Of a stretch of DNA of 64,000 bases, positions 28,287 through 37,621 are shown one piece after another; the stretch's first letter is position 1; each line of letters opens with the position of its first letter. The position numbers and the translations under genes were made by a program. The notes beneath the pieces are model-generated. The model worked only from the letters and a program-made list of their open reading frames with translations. It was not told where the DNA came from and made no database searches. The stretch lies in NCBI RefSeq assembly GCF_001854185.1, contig NZ_CP017603.1, forward strand, positions 2,666,001 through 2,730,000, written 5' to 3'. This stretch comes from Clostridium formicaceticum (GTDB lineage Bacteria; Bacillota; Clostridia; Peptostreptococcales; Natronincolaceae).

Positions 28287-29648
28287 ATGAGTGAGATGAG
28301 GAATTTTCAAAAGAAGGATTTAAAGTATATTTGGCATCCCTGTTCACAAATGAAGGATTATGAAACCTTCCCTCCCATTGTCATCAGGCGGGGAGAGGGG
28401 GTATTTCTTGAAGATATGGATGGAAAAAAGTACTTAGATGCGGTATCATCATGGTGGGTAAATTTGTTTGGTCATGCGAATCAACGCATAAACGATGCAT
28501 TATATAACCAGGCTAACAAATTAGAACATGTTATTTTTTCAAACTTTTCTCATGAGCCTGCTATAGCTTTAGCAGAGAAAATCATTGGAGTTTCACCGAA
28601 GGGTTTAAGCAAAGTGTTTTTTGGTGATAATGGCTCTTCAGCCGTAGAAATTGCCTTAAAGATTAGCTTTCAATATCATCAGCAAATTGGCAAAACCAAG
28701 AAAACAAAATTTGTAGCCCTAACAGAGGCCTACCATGGAGAGACCATAGGGGCGCTTTCTGTAGGAGGAGTGGATTTATATAACAAAATTTATAAGCCAC
28801 TGCTGCTAGATGTTATTAGAGTGCAGGGACCGGACTGTTTCAGATGCGCATATGGAAGGAATAGAAATGATTGTAGCGCCCAGTGCTTTCAGCATATGGA
28901 AAAGACATTGGAAAAACAACACGAAGAAATCACCGCTATTATTATAGAACCAATGGTGCAGGCAGCTGCTGGAATGAAAATATATGCTGCAGAATATCTT
29001 AAAAAGCTAAGAAAATTATGCGATCAATATGATATAAACCTTATTGCCGATGAAATAGCGGTTGGATTTGGAAGAACGGGAGAAATGTTTGCATGTAATC
29101 ATGCTAGTATTTCCCCGGACATTATGTGTGTATCTAAAGGATTAACAGCAGGCTACCTACCTCTATCCTTAACCATCATGTCAGATAAAATCTATGATGC
29201 CTTTTATGATGATTATTCTACCATGAAGGCCTTTTTGCATAGTCATAGCTATTCAGGAAATCCCCTTGGGTGTGCTGTTGCTGTAGAAACCTTAAAGATA
29301 TTTGAAGAAGAAAATATCATAGAGAAAAATAAAATAAAATCTAAATTTCTAAAAGAAAAAGTTGAGGAAACGATAAGGGATATTCCTTATGTAGGAGAAT
29401 TTAGACAGATTGGAATGATTGGAGCGATTGAGCTGGTAAAGGATCAAAGCACTAAGGAAGGTTTTGATTGGAGACAGCGTGTAGGTTATGAAATCTATAA
29501 AATAGCTGTTCAGAAAGGTGTTTTATTAAGACCATTAGGAAACATCATTTATTTTATGCCACCTTATATAATAAATAACGATGAGATTGAGTTTATGGTT
29601 AAAACTGCGAGAGATGCTATTTTAGCGTATTTTAGAAATAATATTTAG
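28287..29648 (+). CDS. bioA: Adenosylmethionine-8-amino-7-oxononanoate aminotransferase
   Basis: 453-residue class III PLP aminotransferase producing 7,8-diaminononanoate. [11 protein letters not shown] at the N-terminus and [12 protein letters not shown] are BioA-specific; PLP lysine K284 in [27 protein letters not shown] precedes it. The donor may be SAM or lysine. Last gene of the biotin operon; with bioW, bioF, bioD and bioB it completes the pathway from pimelate to biotin. Confidence 0.95.
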   Translation: MSEMRNFQKKDLKYIWHPCSQMKDYETFPPIVIRRGEGVFLEDMDGKKYLDAVSSWWVNLFGHANQRINDALYNQANKLEHVIFSNFSHEPAIALAEKIIGVSPKGLSKVFFGDNGSSAVEIALKISFQYHQQIGKTKKTKFVALTEAYHGETIGALSVGGVDLYNKIYKPLLLDVIRVQGPDCFRCAYGRNRNDCSAQCFQHMEKTLEKQHEEITAIIIEPMVQAAAGMKIYAAEYLKKLRKLCDQYDINLIADEIAVGFGRTGEMFACNHASISPDIMCVSKGLTAGYLPLSLTIMSDKIYDAFYDDYSTMKAFLHSHSYSGNPLGCAVAVETLKIFEEENIIEKNKIKSKFLKEKVEETIRDIPYVGEFRQIGMIGAIELVKDQSTKEGFDWRQRVGYEIYKIAVQKGVLLRPLGNIIYFMPPYIINNDEIEFMVKTARDAILAYFRNNI

Positions 29649-29730
29649 TTTAGTGAGTTGCTTGCCAAATAGTCTTAACACCGAATTCTATAAGAACTTA
29701 AGAAAAAACAGCAAATAATAAATTAGAAGA

Positions 29731-29766
29731 AACCCTTAAGCGTATAAGTTCTTAAGGGTTTTTTAA
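29731..29766 (+). terminator. Terminator of the biotin operon
   Basis: AACCCTTAAG (29,731-29,740) pairs with CTTAAGGGTT (29,751-29,760), followed by TTTT. Confidence 0.85.
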
Positions 29767-30054
29767 GCTATGTCCATAAAATAGTGTCTGAAAAACTAGG
29801 AGTAGCTCTGTGAACTCCTCCATCTAAAGTTGAAGATTGGGAAATCAGATAGGAGGGCTACTACCAGATCAAAAGCCTAGTTAATGAAAGTGGTGGTCTT
29901 AGTCCAGTAAAATATTTGATAAATAATTTCATAACTTATGTGTAGTAAAAAGGAATATGTTATAATAACCTATTAGCATATAATTCTATAAAAATCCCGT
30001 TAATGAATACAATCAGTTAGTCGGTGATTATTAATATAACTAAGGAGGTATGTT
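29767..30054. other. Intergenic region, possible mobile-element debris
   Basis: No gene found. A hairpin AGGAGT/ACTCCT near 29,800-29,820 and the phrase TATGTCCATAAAATAGTGTC resemble ends of insertion sequences, but no transposase frame or paired end is visible. A good -10 (TATAAT, 29,961-29,966) without a clear -35 may serve the next gene. Confidence 0.3.
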
Positions 30055-31077
30055 ATGGAGCAAGAAAACTCTTTAAGAATCATTAAAGCCATTTTACATA
30101 TTCTAGATAACAATGTACAAATTCCCATTATTTCATCAAAGGAAATAGAAATCACAGAAGAGATATTTGATTTTCTTGGAAAGCATATTTTAAAAGTTAT
30201 TCATAGCGATAAAATAAAAAATGGTGTTTTTAATGATGAGTATAATACTGTTTATAACCTTTGCAAAAAAATAACATCAAATATAGAAGAATTCGTAACT
30301 ATTAGTACTGAATTAGCGAACGACTTGTTTGACATCATGAAGAAAAACCCGAATATACCCCCAGGAGACATGGTGTTTTGCATTTTTGAAATGAACCATC
30401 ATAGTTATTTAGCCATAATGAAATTTAACTATATATCTACCTATATCCACTATGTAACAAGTACAGAAGAGGGTAATGTAAATAATCTAATTCGTCAAAC
30501 CACTACATTGCCAAACACATCACAGAAATTAGAGGAATGTATCATCATTAATCTAGTAGACTATGAAATAAAATTACTAGAAAAAGAGTATGAGATGAAT
30601 GGGAGCAAAGATTTTTATTTATCCAAGCTATTTTTAAGATGTAGTTTTGATTTATCAGATAGTGACAAATTTAAAATTCTTAATAAGGTGACTAAAAAGT
30701 TAAATAAAAAATTTTTTGATGATGACTTTACAAAAACAGCAAAACTGCAGACGGTTTTAGCTGAAAGTCTTGAAGAAACAGATGAAATTAAGGTAGATAG
30801 AATTGCAGATGAGGTTTTCGAAGGGAATCATGAAATAAAAGAAGAATATATGGAAGAGATAAAAAAAGAAGGCTTAAGTGAAAATGCTGTGAAGATAGAA
30901 CAATCAAATACTATAACAAAAAAACTCAGGACCCATAAATTAAAGACGGATAGTGGTATTGAAATCAACCTGCCATTAAACTATTATAACAACAAAGACA
31001 TCATTGAATTTATCAATAATCCAGATGGAACGATATCTATACTGTTAAAAAACATTACAAAAATTCTCAATAAATAA
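30055..31077 (+). CDS. Nucleoid-associated protein, YejK/NdpA-like
   Basis: 340-residue soluble protein. The N-terminus (AILHILDNNV), the GDMVFCIFEMNHHSYLAIMKFNY segment (about 103-125) and the acidic middle match the 37-kDa nucleoid-associated protein family. The C-terminal part (about 270-340) is lysine-rich with ITKKLRTHKLKTDSGIEINLP and may bind DNA. TAAGGAGG precedes the ATG. It stands alone between terminators. Homologues also occur in mobile regions, so its function here is open. Confidence 0.72.
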   Translation: MEQENSLRIIKAILHILDNNVQIPIISSKEIEITEEIFDFLGKHILKVIHSDKIKNGVFNDEYNTVYNLCKKITSNIEEFVTISTELANDLFDIMKKNPNIPPGDMVFCIFEMNHHSYLAIMKFNYISTYIHYVTSTEEGNVNNLIRQTTTLPNTSQKLEECIIINLVDYEIKLLEKEYEMNGSKDFYLSKLFLRCSFDLSDSDKFKILNKVTKKLNKKFFDDDFTKTAKLQTVLAESLEETDEIKVDRIADEVFEGNHEIKEEYMEEIKKEGLSENAVKIEQSNTITKKLRTHKLKTDSGIEINLPLNYYNNKDIIEFINNPDGTISILLKNITKILNK

Positions 31078-31160
31078 AGTAGATTTGTAAAATTAAGACA
31101 TACGTACTTAACTTAAACTGTAGATTAGTAAACTCGTTCCAGCAAGCTGAAACATCGGGG

Positions 31161-31193
31161 ATCAGGTGGAGAGTCTACTCCACCTGATTTTAA
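31161..31193 (+). terminator. Terminator after the nucleoid-associated gene
   Basis: ATCAGGTGGAG (31,161-31,171) pairs perfectly with CTCCACCTGAT (31,178-31,188), followed by TTTAAAATTT. Confidence 0.8.
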
Positions 31194-31258
31194 AATTTCA
31201 CCTACGTTAACGCTTAGAGGTAGGGGTCTTTACCCTAAAAACAAAATCGAGATAAGCA

Positions 31259-31432
31259 TTGATAAGAGGCGGGAACATAAGCGCAAATATAGTGAAAGTG
31301 GATATACTTCTAAGTAGATTATATGGAGAAGTTTATAAAACTGAAAATAGAATATTAAAAGCTGTAAAAAAAGGGTTAGGGAAATCCTACATAGTTAGAG
31401 ATTTGATAGTGGATAAACTAGAAACGTATTAG
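31259..31432 (+). CDS. Possible small protein or remnant
   Basis: A 57-codon frame opens at TTG 31,259 and ends at TAG 31,430-31,432, immediately before a terminator hairpin. The peptide has a helical, basic C-terminal half (VYKTENRILKAVKKGLGKSY then IVRDLIVDKLETY). No convincing ribosome binding site is visible, so it may be the tail of a deleted gene. I do not recognise it. Confidence 0.3.
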   Translation: MIRGGNISANIVKVDILLSRLYGEVYKTENRILKAVKKGLGKSYIVRDLIVDKLETY

Positions 31433-31455
31433 TGACTATTAAAGTCACTTTTTAG
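31431..31455 (+). terminator. Terminator after the small frame
   Basis: AGTGACT (31,431-31,437) pairs with AGTCACT (31,443-31,449), followed by TTTT. Confidence 0.65.
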
Positions 31456-31479
31456 ATTAGAAAACAATGAAGCTTCAAT

Positions 31480-31530
31480 AAAAGATCGAGCGTAAGAGAC
31501 AAACTTCTCTTATACTTGATCTTTTATTAT
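31480..31530. terminator. Second strong hairpin, likely terminator
   Basis: A 19-base arm starting AAAAGATCGAGCGTAAGAG (31,480-31,498) pairs with CTCTTATACTTGATCTTTT (31,507-31,525) with two mismatches; A- and T-runs on the two sides allow use on either strand. Confidence 0.65.
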
Positions 31531-31681
31531 TCAAAATACTTTAGGAAACTTCTGATTGTCTATTTTGAAAAGATTTTATCGGTTTTTTTTATAAAAAAAT
31601 TGATCTTTAAAGAATAAATAGAAAAATTTTTTTGAAAAGAAGGATATTTCAAAAAAGTGTGGAATAGATATTACATATAGA

Positions 31682-31699
31682 TGTATAGACAACTATACA
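31682..31699. promoter_or_regulatory. Candidate GntR/UTRA operator
   Basis: TGTATAG-ACAA-CTATACA is a perfect 7+7 palindrome 28 bases before the lyase start. GntR regulators of the HutC/UTRA subfamily bind sites of the form GTNTAGAC or GTATAGACAAC, and such a regulator is the second gene of this operon. Confidence 0.6.
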
Positions 31700-31726
31700 A
31701 ATAAAACTATGATAAGGGGGATTTGT

Positions 31727-33208
31727 ATGCGAGAAAGGCTTAAAGAAAAACCTAATGAGGTTGTATGCAGAAACATTTTTGAACCAGCTATGCGAGACGA
31801 TAGTGAGCGATCCTTTAAGAACATGATGAGGGTAAATATAGCTCATGTGCTAATGCTGCATAAACAAGAAATCATAGATAGACACACTGCCAAGTGTTTA
31901 GTGTCTATGTTAGAAGAACTGCAGGAAGAGGGTGTAAGTGTATTAGAGCTAAATCCCGAATATGAGGATTTATACTTTAATATAGAAAAATACATTATTT
32001 GTAAAGGAGGGATAGAGATAGGTGGCAAGATGCATACGGGAAGAAGTCGAAATGATTTGAATGCTACTGTAACTAGAATGAATGCAAGAGATAGAATACT
32101 TGAAATGTGCGAACTTTTTTTAGAGACGATGAAAACCATAACACAGCTTGCAGAAAACAATATTGAAGCGGTAATGAGTGGATATACCCATATGCAGCCA
32201 GCACAGCCAATAACCTTAGCACATTATATATTGAGTGTAGCTAGCGCGCTTCAAAGAGATTTTGAAAGATTGTTAAGTAGCTATAAAAGGTTGAATATAT
32301 GTCCTTTAGGAGGTGGTGCTTTTGCGGGAACTAGCTTTAATATTGATAGGATGTATGCAGCAAATTTATTAGGATTTGATAGTGTAGTAGAAAATTCTAT
32401 AGATGCTGTTGCATCGAGAGATTACTTACTAGAGATAGTAGCTGATTTAGCCATATGTTGTTCTACAATCAGTAGGTTTGCACATGATTTATATATATGG
32501 AGTTCTGATGAATTTAAATATATAGAAGTAGATAGTTCAATAGCTGCATGTAGTAGTATCATGCCACAAAAAAAGAACCCTATTACTATAGAACATATAA
32601 AAGCTAAAGCAGCTTACTTAATTGGATCTTTTGTAGGAATATTTGGTTGTTTAAAGAATATTCCCTACTCTCACTGTAGGGATTCTGGAAGTGAGTCTCC
32701 TAGAGAATTTTGGATAGCCATGGATCAAGCGAAGAGTATTTTTGAATTGCTGAATGTAACGATGAAAAATTTAACAATAAACCACGAGAATATGAGAAAA
32801 AAGGTAAATAAAAACTTTAGTACTGTCACCGAGTTAGCAGATGAACTTGTGAGAAAAGAAAAACTATCCTTCAGAAAAGCACACGAAATAGTTGGAAGTA
32901 TCGTAGCTGATTGCATATCTAAAGGAATAGAAGCAGATGAGATAAGCGTTGAAATGGTAAATAAAAAATGTGAAGAATTTGGGGAAAAAAATATAAATTG
33001 GTCTGAAGAGGAATTAGCAAAGATATTAAGTGCTAAGGAGGCAATAAAGCGAAGAACTAGTTTAGGAGGACCTTCACCAACTCAATCTAGAGAAACTATC
33101 GATAAGTTAAAAGATCAATTTGAAAGGAATAGAAGGGTTTGTGAAGAGCTTAAATCAAATGTTATAAAATCTAATGAACTTATGGTATACTTAATGAAAA
33201 ATATTTAA
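31727..33208 (+). CDS. Argininosuccinate lyase-like enzyme of the fumarase/aspartase superfamily
   Basis: 493-residue lyase. Superfamily motifs are intact: HTGRSRND (103-110), THMQPAQP (154-161) and the mobile loop SSIMPQKKN (276-284, catalytic Ser likely S277). These match argininosuccinate lyase best, but the gene lies with a TAXI-TRAP transporter and its regulator, with no other arginine gene nearby. It may cleave a succinyl-amine compound to fumarate and an amine, as EDDS lyase does. ATG 31,727 has AAGGGGGA upstream; an ATG at 31,709 lies before that site. Cytoplasmic; true substrate unknown. Confidence 0.8.
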   Translation: MRERLKEKPNEVVCRNIFEPAMRDDSERSFKNMMRVNIAHVLMLHKQEIIDRHTAKCLVSMLEELQEEGVSVLELNPEYEDLYFNIEKYIICKGGIEIGGKMHTGRSRNDLNATVTRMNARDRILEMCELFLETMKTITQLAENNIEAVMSGYTHMQPAQPITLAHYILSVASALQRDFERLLSSYKRLNICPLGGGAFAGTSFNIDRMYAANLLGFDSVVENSIDAVASRDYLLEIVADLAICCSTISRFAHDLYIWSSDEFKYIEVDSSIAACSSIMPQKKNPITIEHIKAKAAYLIGSFVGIFGCLKNIPYSHCRDSGSESPREFWIAMDQAKSIFELLNVTMKNLTINHENMRKKVNKNFSTVTELADELVRKEKLSFRKAHEIVGSIVADCISKGIEADEISVEMVNKKCEEFGEKNINWSEEELAKILSAKEAIKRRTSLGGPSPTQSRETIDKLKDQFERNRRVCEELKSNVIKSNELMVYLMKNI

Positions 33209-33232
33209 CATACAGTGAAAGGGAAGTGTGCC

Positions 33233-33937
33233 ATGAATATCATGAAGGATGAAAAAGGAGTAACTTTATATTATAAAATTAAACAATACATTGAAGAAAA
33301 AATTGATTCCGGAGAATTAAAGCCAGGGGATCAAATACCTACTGAAATAGAATTATCTAAACTGTTTTGTGTAAGTAGAGCAACAGTGAGGCAAGCGATT
33401 AGTGAATTGGTTCAAGATAAAAAAATTGTAAAAAAAAGAGGACAGGGAACTTTTGTTGCTGAACAAACGCTAGAACTTGAATTCATCAAACTTTATTTTC
33501 CAGAAGAACTAGGAGATTTTCATGAGTTGATGAGTTATTCCTATGAAAAACCTTCTAATTCATTAAGTGAGATTTTAAATTTAGCGTCAGATGAAAAAGT
33601 AATCAAAATATATAGAATCAGATACTTTAATGACAAACCCACAGTTTTGGAAAAGTCTTTTTTAAGACAAGATAAATTCGCAGAAATAGAAAAGCAGGAT
33701 TTAAGCCAGAGAATTTACAAGATAATAGAAGATGTTTATAAAATAAAACTGATTTCTTCTAAAACCACCATAGAACCAGTGATAATAACAGCTGAGGAGG
33801 CAGAACTACTTAAAACAACGAAGGGGTTGCCAGCGTTGTTGTTGTCAAGGACAATTTATACATATAATAATGAGCCAATAATATATACCAAGAGTTTATT
33901 AAAGGGTGACACATGTAAATTATTATTTTGTGATTAA
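33233..33937 (+). CDS. GntR-family regulator with UTRA domain (HutC subfamily)
   Basis: 234-residue repressor. An N-terminal winged helix (about 10-75; GDQIPTEIELSKLFCVSRATVRQAI, wing KKRGQGTFVA) is followed by a UTRA effector domain (about 90-232) with VIKIYRIRYFNDKPTVLEKSF and PALLLSRTIYTYNNEPIIYTKS. The ATG at 33,233 fits GGGAAG six bases upstream; a GTG lies at 33,215. It probably binds the palindrome at 31,682 and responds to the transported or cleaved compound. Confidence 0.88.
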   Translation: MNIMKDEKGVTLYYKIKQYIEEKIDSGELKPGDQIPTEIELSKLFCVSRATVRQAISELVQDKKIVKKRGQGTFVAEQTLELEFIKLYFPEELGDFHELMSYSYEKPSNSLSEILNLASDEKVIKIYRIRYFNDKPTVLEKSFLRQDKFAEIEKQDLSQRIYKIIEDVYKIKLISSKTTIEPVIITAEEAELLKTTKGLPALLLSRTIYTYNNEPIIYTKSLLKGDTCKLLFCD

Positions 33938-33969
33938 GCATGTATATTAGATACGAGGAGGAAAATTAG

Positions 33970-34986
33970 ATGAAAAAAGCAGTGAGTACATTAATCATAT
34001 CTTTATTGGTGATTAGTTTAGTGGCTTGTGGAGGTACACAGACCTCATCAGATGATAATGGAATAAGCCCAGAGGGTAAGGGTATTACCAGGCTATTGCT
34101 AGGAACATCCAGTGTAGGTGGAACATACTATGCTTTAGGTGGTGGTTGGGCTGGAATAATGAATGATAAAATGTCTGGTATTGACATTAGTGTAGAAGTT
34201 ACTGGTGGCCCAACTACCAATATACAACTTATTGAAGATAAGCAAATGGAATTAGGGCTTGCAACAACCTGGTTAGCAGGAGAAGGATTTAATGGGGAAG
34301 GCTGGAGTGAAAATCAAAAGTATGATTCAATAAGGGCACTATTCCCAGTTTATAAAAGTATCTTATATGCATATTCTTTAGAGGGTAAGGGAATCGATGC
34401 AATAGGAGATTTTAATGAAAAAAATGTAAGTGTTGGAGCACCTGGCGCCACAAGTGATGCAGCTGGAAGGGCTGTACTAGAAATATTAGAAATAGATGCT
34501 AAAAAAATAGATAGTTTACCTACAAATACAGCCATTAATGGCATAAAAGACGGAATAGTAGATGGAGGTTTCTTGGTTTCTGGGGTTCCAGCACCAGCTT
34601 TATTAGACTTAGAAACAACTCATCAAATTAAGCATTTAGGTTTGACACAAGAGGAAATCAACAAAATTTTAAATAGTTATCCTTACTGGGCGCAAGATAT
34701 AATTAAAAAAGGTACATATAAGGATTTAAATGAAGATATCAATGTAATTTCATTTTGGAACATAGCTATTGGAGACAAAGAATTATCAGAAGATTTAGTA
34801 TATGATATAGTAAAAACTACTTTCGAGAATTATGATGCTTTAGTGGCAGTTGATCCGTCAGCAGCTGATTGTATTCCTGACAATATTAAATATAGTAGTA
34901 TACCTCTGCACAAAGGAGCAATAAGGTACTACGAAGAAATAGGAATAGAAATACCAAGCAATTTACTACCACCTGAAGCAAAGTAG
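33970..34986 (+). CDS. TAXI-family TRAP transporter solute-binding lipoprotein
   Basis: 338-residue receptor. The lipoprotein signal ends in SLVACGG (Cys 20), anchoring it outside the membrane. The TAXI hallmark is TSSVGGTYYALGGGWAGIMN (about 46-65) followed by VTGGPTTNIQLIEDKQMELGLATT. The usual ligands are glutamate or C4-like acids, but this family is poorly known. AGGAGG precedes the ATG. It delivers substrate to the fused permease encoded next. Confidence 0.92.
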   Translation: MKKAVSTLIISLLVISLVACGGTQTSSDDNGISPEGKGITRLLLGTSSVGGTYYALGGGWAGIMNDKMSGIDISVEVTGGPTTNIQLIEDKQMELGLATTWLAGEGFNGEGWSENQKYDSIRALFPVYKSILYAYSLEGKGIDAIGDFNEKNVSVGAPGATSDAAGRAVLEILEIDAKKIDSLPTNTAINGIKDGIVDGGFLVSGVPAPALLDLETTHQIKHLGLTQEEINKILNSYPYWAQDIIKKGTYKDLNEDINVISFWNIAIGDKELSEDLVYDIVKTTFENYDALVAVDPSAADCIPDNIKYSSIPLHKGAIRYYEEIGIEIPSNLLPPEAK

Positions 34987-35024
34987 GCAGTTTATACTAT
35001 CTATAATAAAAAGGAAGTGATACA

Positions 35025-36956
35025 ATGCCTAAACCTCTAAATACAAAGACAGATCCTAAAATTAAAGAAGAAGAGGAATCTCCTAAAAGAGAATTGACTG
35101 GTATTTATAAAAGAACTATTGCTACAATAGCGACAGTGATGTCAATTTTTCATATCTATTATGTAGGAATTAGACCCTTGTCTCCTTGGATTTTATATAG
35201 TACACACCTATGTTTTGCAGCAGTGCTGATTTTTGCATTATATCCTATGACGAAGAAATCAGCTCAGGATAGAATCCCTTGGTATGATATGATCTTTATT
35301 GCTGTAAATATACTATCTACAGGCTATATCATCATGAATATGAACCAGTTGATATATAGAATCGGCATCTCACCCACTACATTGGACATTATAGTTGGAC
35401 TTATAATGATTTTCTCAGTATTAGAAATAACCAGAAGAACTACAGGTTTTATTCTTCCTGCAATAGGCGTATTGTTTATACTCTATGCAAGTTTCGGCAA
35501 GCACATTCCAGGTATTTTGGGCCATAGGGGATATAGTTGGCCTAAAATTATTAGTTACATGACAGGATTGGATGCAATTTATAGTACACCGATAGGAGCA
35601 TCAGCTACATTTGTATTCTTGTTTATAGTATTTAGTGCCTTTTTACATGCTTCAGGCGCAGGCAAATTTTTTATCGATTTCGCATTAGGACTTACAGGTT
35701 CAACAAGGGGTGGGCCGGCAAAAACAGCTGTAGTGGCTAGTTCTTTATTTGGTACAGTATCTGGTAATTCTACTGCAAACGTTGTATCTACAGGAGCATT
35801 TACAATACCTCTTATGAAATCTATAGGATATGAATCGAAGTTTGCAGGAGCAGTAGAAGCTGTAGCCTCTACTGGCGGACAAATAATGCCACCAATACTA
35901 GGCTCAGCAGCTTTTATACTAGCTCAGTTAGTTGGTGTGCCTTATCTAAGAGTTGTAACTGCAGCTGTAATACCATCTTTACTATACTTTTTAACCATAT
36001 TTATCATGATAGATTTGGAGGCTATAAAATTAAATTTAACAGGTATACCTAAAAAGGAGCTTCCTTCTTTGAAGGAAGTAATACTTAAGCGTGGGCACCT
36101 GATGATCCCCGTATTTGTTTTAATGTATGTACTTGTTATTATGAAAGCAAGCCCCATCAAAGCTGCCTTATGGGCAATCATATCTACCATTATAATAGCT
36201 GCTGTTAATAAAGAAACAAGATTTAGTTTACCTAAGATACTTATTTCTCTAGAGAAAGGAGCATTATATTCATTAGGAATGATTTCTGCCTGCGCAACAG
36301 CAGGAATCGTTATAGGTGTATTAAATCTAACAGGGTCTGGCTTAAAATTTGCGTCAGCAGTATTAGCGCTTTCTAGAGGCATACCTATATTAGCATTAGT
36401 ATTTACTATGGTAGCTACATTAATATTAGGAATGGGACTACCTACAACAGCAGCGTATATGATTTGTGCAGCAGTTGTAGCACCTGCACTGGTACAAATG
36501 GGTTTTTCACCTATAAGTTCGCATATGTTTGCCTTCTATTTTGCATGTATATCCGCCATCACACCCCCTGTTGCTTTAGCTGCATTTGCCGCCGCGGGAG
36601 TAGCTAAGGCAAAGCCAATGGAAGTAGCGATAACATCATGCAAATTAGGCATAGCTGCTTTTATCGTTCCTTATATGTTTATATATGGCCCAGCTTTATT
36701 ATGGGAAGGTAATAGTTTGACAATTATTAATGCTGGTGTTTCTGCTACTATAGGCTCGGTAGCATTGGCTTGTGGATTACAGGGGTTTTTATTTAAACTA
36801 AGGCTTACTATGGTTAAAAGAATACTGTTAATTTCTGCATCCCTGGTGTTAATAAAACCAGGAATGCAAACTGATATGATAGGATTAGTCGTAATATTGA
36901 TAGTGGGAGTGACTGCCTATATAAAAAACAGAAAAACTAACCTAGAAGCTGCTTGA
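35025..36956 (+). CDS. TRAP transporter permease, fused DctQM type
   Basis: 643-residue membrane protein with a charged cytoplasmic N-terminus, four helices matching the small DctQ subunit (about 30-150) and a large DctM-like domain (about 150-640). Typical stretches are TGSTRGGPAKTAVVASSLFGTVSGNS (read in part) and GMGLPTTAAYMICA. Sodium-driven uptake with the TAXI receptor upstream is expected. Full-length, with GGAAG before the ATG. Confidence 0.92.
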   Translation: MPKPLNTKTDPKIKEEEESPKRELTGIYKRTIATIATVMSIFHIYYVGIRPLSPWILYSTHLCFAAVLIFALYPMTKKSAQDRIPWYDMIFIAVNILSTGYIIMNMNQLIYRIGISPTTLDIIVGLIMIFSVLEITRRTTGFILPAIGVLFILYASFGKHIPGILGHRGYSWPKIISYMTGLDAIYSTPIGASATFVFLFIVFSAFLHASGAGKFFIDFALGLTGSTRGGPAKTAVVASSLFGTVSGNSTANVVSTGAFTIPLMKSIGYESKFAGAVEAVASTGGQIMPPILGSAAFILAQLVGVPYLRVVTAAVIPSLLYFLTIFIMIDLEAIKLNLTGIPKKELPSLKEVILKRGHLMIPVFVLMYVLVIMKASPIKAALWAIISTIIIAAVNKETRFSLPKILISLEKGALYSLGMISACATAGIVIGVLNLTGSGLKFASAVLALSRGIPILALVFTMVATLILGMGLPTTAAYMICAAVVAPALVQMGFSPISSHMFAFYFACISAITPPVALAAFAAAGVAKAKPMEVAITSCKLGIAAFIVPYMFIYGPALLWEGNSLTIINAGVSATIGSVALACGLQGFLFKLRLTMVKRILLISASLVLIKPGMQTDMIGLVVILIVGVTAYIKNRKTNLEAA

Positions 36957-36970
36957 TACGCATAAATTTT

Positions 36971-37141
36971 TTGACACACTTTTAGTGCTTAGCGTGACAG
37001 GTATCCCTCCAAATAGGTGAGAAGTTGTGTCCTTCTCAGAGTACCGATAAAAGATTAACAGTAGGATTACCTTACTGTGCTGGTGAAGAAGCCATAATTC
37101 CTATTTTATTGTTTCCCACTGATTTTTAGTGTGCGTGTCAA
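36971..37141. other. Nested structured element of unknown nature
   Basis: An outer stem joins TTGACACACT (36,971-36,980) with AGTGTGCGTGTCAA (37,128-37,141). A second stem joins AAATAGG (37,011-37,017) with CCTATTT (37,100-37,106). Inside are two hairpins: TGAGAAG/CTTCTCA (37,018-37,038) and ACAGTA/TACTGT (37,058-37,078). This folds as a multi-branch junction about 170 bases long, followed by a strong terminator. It matches no riboswitch I know. It could be a small RNA, a new cis-regulator or a MITE. Confidence 0.35.
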
Positions 37142-37159
37142 GGGAATGGGATTATTGAC

Positions 37160-37203
37160 AACACCTCCTAAACTATGGAAATCTAGTTTAGGAGGTGTTT
37201 TAT
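37160..37203 (+). terminator. Very strong terminator
   Basis: AACACCTCCTAAACT (37,160-37,174) pairs with AGTTTAGGAGGTGTT, followed by TT. It ends either the TRAP operon or the structured element before it. The A/T flanks also allow minus-strand use. Between 37,204 and 37,354 I see nothing. Confidence 0.85.
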
Positions 37204-37354
37204 GTGATGTGAAAAGCAAGAATAGAAACCGACCAAACGTAGGATTTAAGAAGTTTATCGGTATTTTGTGCGATTGTATAGAAGACAGTAGTCTCTTTGA
37301 GAAGGACATAAAATACAGTTTTTTGTATATAAGGAAAAATATTGATATAACTTC

Positions 37355-37504
37355 GTATTTATGGAAGATATGTGTTGAAGTGTGTTGAAATATTTATTTA
37401 GAGTGTTTAACTATGTAGCATCAATGCAATATTAAATTTTTTTAGGCAAAGCTTCTTATAGAACTTTTTCTTTACAAAGAAGGGAAATTCAATGGAACTG
37501 TTTT
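37355..37504 (+). repeat. ~150 bp direct repeat, left copy
   Basis: Matches 43,200-43,358 in the same orientation, for example TGTGTTGAAATATTTATTTA (37,381 on), AACTATGTAG, ATCAATGC and AATATTAAATTTTT. The right copy lies just before the SPFH gene and looks like its leader. The pair bounds the pseudogene region. Confidence 0.85.
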
Positions 37505-37621
37505 GAAAATTTGATCATTAAAGTAAAATTAGTGATAATGAAACGAAAGACATATAGAGTAAAATGTTCTATGATTAAATGACATATTACCAGATAAAAT
37601 AATTTTGATGGAGGAAATGTT

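Noticed and set aside
29767-29900. Insertion sequence
   Set aside because: Only a short end-like phrase is present, without a transposase frame or a second inverted end.
37131-37388. 85-codon plus-strand frame across the terminator
   Set aside because: It runs through both arms of a strong terminator hairpin, has no ribosome binding site and resembles no protein.
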